Source: Madurella fahalii
Taxonomy: Eukaryota > Ascomycota > Sordariomycetes > Sordariales
DNA: 64,000 nt
Assembly: GCA_029876055.1 (NCBI GenBank)
Contig: CM056880.1
Span: 1,612,001-1,676,000, forward strand
Reading direction: 5' to 3'
Part shown: piece after piece, positions 58,181 through 64,000 of the stretch
How positions within the stretch are numbered: position 1 is the stretch's first letter
Layout of the letters: each line of letters opens with the position of its first letter
Position numbers and translations under genes: made by a program
The notes under the pieces: generated by a model
Seen by the model: only the letters and a program-made list of their open reading frames with translations
Databases searched by the model: none
What the model was told of the DNA's origin: nothing

Positions 58181-58463
58181 TATAAAGAAGACGAAAAAAA
58201 AAAACTTTTTCCTTTCTGCTTCGCCGGCTGCTTGCCCGCAAAGCCAGCAAAACAGCTGCAACCTACATCAATCAATTCCTCTCGAAAAGCCCTATCCAAC
58301 GATACCGCTTGCAGCCGCGCGGCACCTGTTGCGTGGCTGCAGTTGTGCCCGAAAGTCAGACTGGGCTGAGCGCCCAAGCTGTCAGCAAAATCTTCATGGT
58401 GGGCTTGTCGGCCTAATAGCCTTGCAGATCAGGCACCAACGGGCCCGGCCAACCCCACCTAAT

Positions 58464-58600
58464 ACTAGCCACCCCCTAGCTACACCAGCCACCTCCCTGG
58501 CCACACCAGCTACCCCCTAGCCACACTAGCCACCCCCTGGCTACACTAGCCACCCCCTGGCTACACTGGCTACCCCTTAACCACACCAGCTACCTCACTG
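58464..58600. repeat. 20-bp tandem array, about seven units, in LINE 5' region
   Basis: Units of the form ACTAGCCACCCCCTGGCTAC, with one to four substitutions each, immediately upstream of ORF1. Tandem 5' monomers act as promoters in some LINEs; that role here is inference. Confidence 0.85.
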
Positions 58601-58624
58601 TCTACTATGGACAGCGTTGAGATG

Positions 58625-60301
58625 GAAATGGATATGGGAAGCAGGGCATCTATAGAGAAGTCCCCAGCTTCAACTCCAACCCTAACTCCAACTCCAACCT
58701 CGGCTTCAGCTTTAGCTCCGGCCCCGACTTCGGCTTCAGCTTCGGCTTCGGCTTCAGCTCCGCAACTACTTCGGCCTCCCCGTACAATAACCAGCTACAC
58801 AGCAACGGTCAAAGAAGATCTCAAGGGTCTACCCAGGCTCAACAGACCTATAGCAGCAGCAACCAACCAAACCACCCTACTCTAGGAGACTTCGACAATT
58901 TGGTTAACAAGCTCCTTACCTTTATACCAACTGGAAACAAGGATAGAGCTCGAAGCCTAGCGAAAGAAATACAACAAGCCTACCGAAAGGCTGTTACGGT
59001 ACCCGGGTCAGTCTCGACAGTTACCCTGCCTAACCTTCGAAAGGTAGTGGCCGAGGAAGTGAGAGCAGCTCTCCGAGAGACCCAGCCGACTAAGCCGATC
59101 CAACCGACCCGAACTTGGGCTGATATTGCCCGGGGAAGTCAAGCTACCCCAACCTTAGTGTCAGATCGAAAATGGGGATTGCTGTGAGAAAAGGAGAGTG
59201 AAAGGATGATTCGCATTGAAGGAGTGGCGTCTGCGCAGCTATCGCTTCTAAGGAGGTGGTAGGTGACAGTGTTGAACTCTGAACGTTCCAAAACTTCCGG
59301 CGAAGCCGGTAATTTATATGCCCCTGACCCTGGCAGTGCCCCGCCTGCACCTGACACCCTCCTGCACCTGACACTTAGCCCAGCTAGCTAAGGTGATCCC
59401 AGCGAAGGCAAGCCATGAGATTTTAGTTAAAGGCAACGGCCTATCATCCGACCTAGCTAAGCGAAGCCCACTAGAAATTGTCCAAGCAGTTAATCAAGCC
59501 TCGAACCGAAAAGGGGCTATAGCAGCCCGGAAGCTCCCTAGTGGAGATACAGTCATTACCTTCTCAGATCCAGTTACCCGAGACTGGCACTCTTCTAACA
59601 ATAACTGGATCCAACAAGCCTTTGGGGCCCAGGCAAAGGAGGCCCAAAGGACTTTTGCAGTCCTAGTCAAAGGACTTTGACGGAAGGATCTTCAAGGGGT
59701 TACAGAGCTGGAATTCGGCTAAGACCTAGGTCTAAAATCATTCGACAAGGTCAAATTTCAGTACCCGAAGGACCAAAACCTCACCTGGGTAACGGTCTTA
59801 GTTACCCTTACTAGCTAACAAGAGGCCAAAACAGTCTGTGATTCAGGGGTAATTTTCAGGGCATAGATCTTCAACTGTGAGCCCTACTGGGCTCCTCTAC
59901 AGCCAACTCAGTGCTTCAAGTGCTGGAAATGGGGGCACACTAGCCGGTACTGTAAAAAGGAGGCCTTGTGTCCGAGGTGCGGAACAGGGGCCTATGGCCC
60001 TGGTGGGAGAGAGGGTGAGGCTCAATGCCCTACCCTTTCTAACTACCGGCTATCTTGCAAATGCCCGGCCTGCGGAGGACGACATCCGGCCTGGGATAGG
60101 GAGTGCCCGGAGAGGGTAAAAACGAAGACGACGGCTAAGGAAGCCTACCAACACCGCCTACGAACCTTTGAATCAGCCGCTCTCCTAACTACTGGAACCC
60201 TCTTTTTAACTTCGTTATCGAAGACAGCCACTACCAAAGCGGCGGACCGGCTCGGAAGCGGGGAAGGCCTACCTATATCCAACAGGCCTCCTAAGATCTA
60301 A
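58625..60301 (+). pseudogene. LINE ORF1 (gag-like), split by a MITE and RIP stops
   Basis: The reading frame starts in an Asn/Ser/Gly/Phe-rich repeat segment, continues through DFDNLVNKLLTFIPTGNKDRAR and TWADIARGSQATPTL, is interrupted at 59158-59374 by an insertion, resumes with LAQLAKVIPAKASHEILVKGN, and ends with zinc knuckles: CFKCWKWGHTSRYC, a second CPRC...C cluster, and CPACGGRHPAWDREC. The frame before and after the insertion agrees once 220 bases (insert plus one TTA) are removed. Remaining stops in the second half are TGA where CGA and TAA/TAG where CAA/CAG are expected. It encodes the RNA-binding protein of the LINE particle. Confidence 0.82.
59158..59374. mobile_element. 217-bp MITE-like element (PIF/Harbinger-type ends) in LINE ORF1
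   Basis: The termini GTGTCAG and CTGACAC are a perfect 7-bp inverted repeat, flanked by the direct duplication TTA at 59155-59157 and 59375-59377. Three-base TTA/TAA duplications are typical of PIF/Harbinger transposons. The right end contains a direct repeat of CCTGCACCTGACAC. It has no transposase and so is non-autonomous. Removing it with one TTA restores the ORF1 frame. Confidence 0.82.
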
Positions 60302-60364
60302 GGCAAGGCCGGCTCCCCTTCCCAGCAGTCCCAGTCCCAACCTGGCCTGTAAAGCCTAGTCTCC

Positions 60365-60426
60365 AGCCCAGCTCCCAGCCTAGCTCCTAATCTAGCTCCC
60401 AGCCTAGCTCCCAGCCTAGCTCCTAA
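60365..60426. repeat. 12-bp tandem repeat between LINE ORF1 and ORF2
   Basis: About five units of AGCTCCCAGCCT with C/T variants (CAGCCT, TAATCT) in the ORF1-ORF2 spacer. Confidence 0.8.
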
Positions 60427-60499
60427 CTCAACCTCCAACCTACTGAAACCCAGCAGCAGAATACTTCTATTGAACCTACACTTTAATAGGGTTTACAAT

Positions 60500-63400
60500 A
60501 CTGCTATAGAATACTGGAGAAAACAAACTAGTCTTAGAAACACTTTTGGAGGAAGCTAAGTTCGATCTCCTAGCTATCTAGGAGCCGTGGATCAACAATT
60601 TTACAAAGTCCATTTATTGCCCTCGAAGTAGCCGATACCATCTGGTCTTTGAACTAGAAGGTAGAGTAGCTATCTTCGTCTACAAGAGGATCGATATCAG
60701 CCAGTAGAAATACGAGTTATTAAGGTACTGGTACCGGGTATGTTTTTCAGGAGGGGAGCTAGGGGATGGGGGGTAGCCTCGAGGTCTGGTCGGTATACAA
60801 CCCCCCTTCAGTTAAGACGATACCTAGGGAACTGCTAGAAAGGCAAAAACCGGCCTATCCAGTAGTTCTTGCAGGGGATTTCAACCTCTACTACCCTTTA
60901 TGGGATCAGTTCGATCGGTACGACCCAGATTCGGAAGCCCTACTTCGGCTAGTAGCCTCTTAGGACCTCGACCTTATTACTCCCCGAGGTACCGTTACCC
61001 GAACCCCCCGGGGGAACCAACGGGGTAGACCATCAATACTTGACCTTGTCTGGGCCTCAGGGAGTATCCAGTACTCCTACTACGGTATCGAGGAAAAAGG
61101 GAAATCGGATCACTTTCCCCAAGTCTTCGAAATCTACACCTATCGGCTACAACTACACTAACAACAACCACAACCCCCAGAATGGAATTGGAAGAAGATA
61201 GATAGACAGAGGGTCCAGGCCGAGGTAGCTCTACTACCCTCGATACTAGGCCTAGACGACAGAGGCCCCTTCGGGCTACTTAGTCAAGCTCAGACAGTTG
61301 AGGGTCTCGATAGAGCCTTCGATAGGCTTATCGAGGAACTAACGAGGATTGCTGAGGCTAGTACTCTACGGAGGAAGGTTAATACAGGGTTCCAAGCTGC
61401 TTGGTGGTCCCTAGGGGTTCAAAACAAGGTCAAGGAGGCTAGAAAGGCTGAGCGGCTAGCAAGAGAAGTACCAACAGCCTACAACAAAATCCAACTCAAC
61501 TACAAGCTCAAGGAGCTGTCGAAGGCTGTTAGGGAAGCCAGGACAAAGACGTAGAGAACTACTTTACAGGAAGCCTCCTACGATATAGCTTTACTTTGGA
61601 AGCTTGAACGGTGGGCTAGGTGTAAGAGCTTTAAGCCAGCCGAGCCCCCTAGGCTCCTAGCCTTCGAAGACTCAGCTGGTCTACCTACCTTATCAACCCA
61701 CACCTAGAAGGCCATAGCTCTGGCCGACCGTTTTTTCCCTGATCCTCCAGCCGACTTATCGGATATTCAAGATCCGGACTTATCCCAACCGTGGGAGCCG
61801 AGTTTCGAAATCAGCTAAACCGTTACCCCTGAGGATATTAGGGAGGTCATAGCCAAAGCCTTACCCTAGAAAGCTCCAGGCAACGACTATCTACTAACAG
61901 GCCTACTTAAGGCCTGTAGGTGGCCATTCTATAGAGTCTTAGCATTCTTCGCTCAAAGGTACTTCGAACTAGGGTGGTTCCCATAGAGACTCAAGGAGGC
62001 TGCTGTCATAGTCCTTCCGAAGGCCGGGAAGAAGCTATCTGACTACCGTACCCCAGGAGGCTACAGGCCAATTTCCCTACTACCTACTGTTGGGAAAGTG
62101 ATCGAGGCAGTGGTTATAAAGAGGGTTACCGAGGTAGCTGAAGCTTATAGCCTACTACCCGACGAACAAATGGGAAACCGAGAAAGCAGGTCAACGGAAT
62201 TAGCAATCCGGCTAGTTATGGCCCAGGTACGCGAGGCCTGGAGGCAATAAGCTGCAGCCTCCCTACTGTAGTTGGATCTTACGGGAGCGTTTGATAGGGT
62301 CAACTATACCCGGCTTCTAACTACACTTCGGGATCAAGGCTTCCCCCAGTGGCTAGTCTACTAGGTAAGAGCCTGGCTCACTAGCCGTAAAGCTACCCTC
62401 TTCTTCGATGGCCAATAGGCCCAACAGTCCGATATTAGGGCAGGGGTCCCATAGGGTTCACCCCTATCCCCTATCCTCTTTATCCTCTATATAGCTTTGC
62501 TGTATAAGATACTGAAGGAGAAATACCCTGAAATCGGACTAGTGGGCTTTGCAGACGATATAAATCTCTTAGCTTTTGGGAAGAGCCCGAAGGTCAACTG
62601 CTGGCAACTAGAAAGAGCTTGGGCTACTTGTGTACAGTGGGCGAAGGCCTATGGTATGGACTTTAACCCGGTAAAGAGCGAACTGATCCACTTCAACAAA
62701 GGCCGATCCCACTAGGCCGATCCTCTCCAACTGATTTACCCGGCTGAGCAAGGCTATACCATGATCTACCCTGTGCCCAACACAAGATTTCTAGGGGTGT
62801 GGCTTGATTGGAGGCTCAACTGGAGGGCTTACGAGTCAAAAGTAGTGGAAAAGTTAAACACCTAGGATTTTGCTCTATCACGAATAGCAGTAAAGACCTG
62901 GGGGCCAGGCTTGATCAGAGCTAGGGAGGTATATACTAAGTGTATCCGGAGCGCTATAGCCTTTGGAGCTACCAACTACCACCAGCCTACAACAGTCGAC
63001 GGCCGGCCCCAGGGTATAGCAGCGAGGATGATCAAAGCCCAGTTAAGAAGCCTCAGAATAGTAGCCGGGGCTTATAAGGCTACCCCTATCCGGAACCTAG
63101 AGACAGAGACTTGGGTGCTACCGCTGGATCTATATCTTAACAAGAGACTCGCCGACTTCGAAACTCGGCTACAGACCCCTACTCTACAAGCTGGGTAGGG
63201 CCGAGAGGCCCCAAGGCGCCTACCAAGCTCCTTGATCCAAGAGGTTTGTAACAGGCTATATAAGAGATTCCAGAGACGAAGGCGAGGCTGTAGAGCTCCG
63301 TTACCACAACAGCCGACAATATCAGAAAGAGCCGCTATTACCATCAGCCAGTAGGTAGGCTAAGCCCAGACCCAGGGTCAGGGCCAGGACCAGAATCAGA

Positions 63401-63951
63401 GCCAGGGGTTAGATCAGAGGCTTATGGCCGAAGAGGCATTAGGTAGGGCTTGGGAAGTACGTTGGAAAAAGGAGGTTAGAAATCGGCCTACTAGATTGGC
63501 TGATGAAGACCCTCCTGAGTTACTTTTTACCAATAAGGCTCTTCGAAAGCACCAGGACCTTACTAAAGCCCAGAGCTCCCTACTAGTGCAAGCCCGAACG
63601 GGAGCTATCGGCCTCCGGGACTTCCTTTTTCGGCAGGGAGTTCCAAACCTCCCTACTCCCTACTATGGCTGTGGGGAGGGCCGGGAAACAGTAGAGCACC
63701 TTGTTGTGTGGTGCCCGATACCACCGAAGCCTAGGACTTGGCCAAGGACAGAAATTCGAACTCACCGGGACCTCAGCCTTATGTTACAGGGCCAGAGCTC
63801 CCGGAACCTCAGGCTGTTAAGGAGGGTTTTAGGCTGGCTGATGGATTCGGGCCGTTTGATGGAGTACAGCCTAGCCCGACGGCTAGAATTGGGAGCCGAA
63901 GAGGCTGAGGAAGAGGAGGAGGTAGTGGACGAATCCGAAGCCGAAGACTGA
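60500..63951 (+). pseudogene. LINE ORF2: endonuclease-reverse transcriptase
   Basis: Essentially one frame runs to the TGA at 63949-63951, broken by about twenty stops nearly all TAG or TAA in Gln positions. In order: an AP-endonuclease-like domain (AI-EPWIN with the catalytic Glu; GDFNLYYPLWD; SDHFP near 61108-61122); RT motifs APGND, YRPISLL, motif A LDLTGAFDRVN, motif B GVP-GSPLSPILF (the stop replaces the conserved Gln), motif C FADD at about 62550-62561; and a C-terminal LTKAQSSLLVQARTG...C-x-EGRETVEHLVVWCP Cys/His region typical of Tad1-like elements, ending in an acidic Glu run. No RNase H domain is obvious. Confidence 0.87.
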
Positions 63952-64000
63952 AAGTCTTCAGGGCCTTGTATAAGGCCTTCCTTTCTTTTGCAACTAACTG

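Larger units (their letters stand above)
58186..64000 (+). mobile_element. Tad1-like LINE (non-LTR retrotransposon), near full length, lightly RIP-mutated
   Basis: It runs from a junction within the Fot1-like transposase (about 58186) to the window end. It has a GC-rich 5' region with a 20-bp tandem array, ORF1 with zinc knuckles, and ORF2 with endonuclease, reverse transcriptase and a C-terminal Cys/His motif, the Tad1-clade layout of fungal LINEs. Base composition is near normal, unlike 47-57 kb, and frames are broken mainly by Gln-to-stop changes. The 3' end (GCCTTCCTTTCTTTTGCAACTAACTG) resembles the fragment at 47652-47765, so the element ends within or just past the window. Confidence 0.88.

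Noticed and set aside
58167..58520. 117-codon plus-strand ORF spanning the transposase-LINE junction
   Set aside because: It starts in antisense transposase sequence, crosses the junction and ends in the tandem array, so it cannot be a real gene.

Overview
The window is genomic DNA of a filamentous ascomycete (Pezizomycotina, most likely Sordariomycetes/Sordariales; this is inferred). The evidence is short spliceosomal introns (about 53-130 nt, GTRNGT donors, CTRAC-type branch sites), fungal-type protein families throughout, and a transposon block mutated in the manner of repeat-induced point mutation (RIP, CpA to TpA).

Region 1 (1-46.9 kb) is a normal, gene-dense euchromatic arm with fifteen protein genes. 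In order they are: the 3' end of a mitoferrin-type carrier; an ER P58IPK/DNAJC3-like co-chaperone (-); GAR1 (+); an SLM1/SLM2-like PH protein (-); EMG1/NEP1 (+); a VOC/glyoxalase-fold protein with a long disordered repeat tail (+); cystathionine gamma-synthase STR2/met-7 (+); an SPX-RING ubiquitin ligase (-); JJJ1 (+); ATG4 (-); an SQS1-like R3H/G-patch protein (+); histone H2B (-) and histone H2A (+) as a divergent pair; a tiny five-exon complex I LYR subunit (NDUFB9/B22, -) with no long ORF; KGD2 (+); a many-exon amino-acid permease (-); and an unrecognised 1055-aa protein with a beta-propeller-like C-terminus (+). Four of these genes (GAR1, EMG1, JJJ1, SQS1) act in ribosome biogenesis, but they are not adjacent. 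Gene models were built by matching splice sites to reading phase. Exon sums are divisible by three in every complete model.

Region 2 (46.95-57.33 kb) is an AT-rich island that begins right at the stop codon of the last gene. It holds heavily RIP-mutated repeats. The clearest is a complete Ty3/gypsy-type LTR element on the minus strand (52329-57196) with two LTRs and a 5-bp target-site duplication. It carries gag, protease-like and integrase remnants but no reverse transcriptase/RNase H, and a separate opposite-strand coiled-coil ORF remnant near its 3' end. A small 187-bp TG..CA element with its own 5-bp duplication sits inside one LTR.

Region 3 (57.33-64.0 kb) holds the C-terminal half of a Fot1/pogo-type DDE transposase (-), followed by a near full-length Tad1-like LINE (+) that is lightly RIP-mutated. 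Where I could align its reading frames, almost every stop lies where a glutamine codon is expected. ORF1 of this LINE is split by a precise 217-bp MITE-like insertion flanked by TTA. A second, more heavily mutated LINE tail lies at about 47.65 kb.

I did not find a rRNA, tRNA, CRISPR array or secondary-metabolite cluster. The most interesting material is the nested, datable transposon stack rather than a new gene system.
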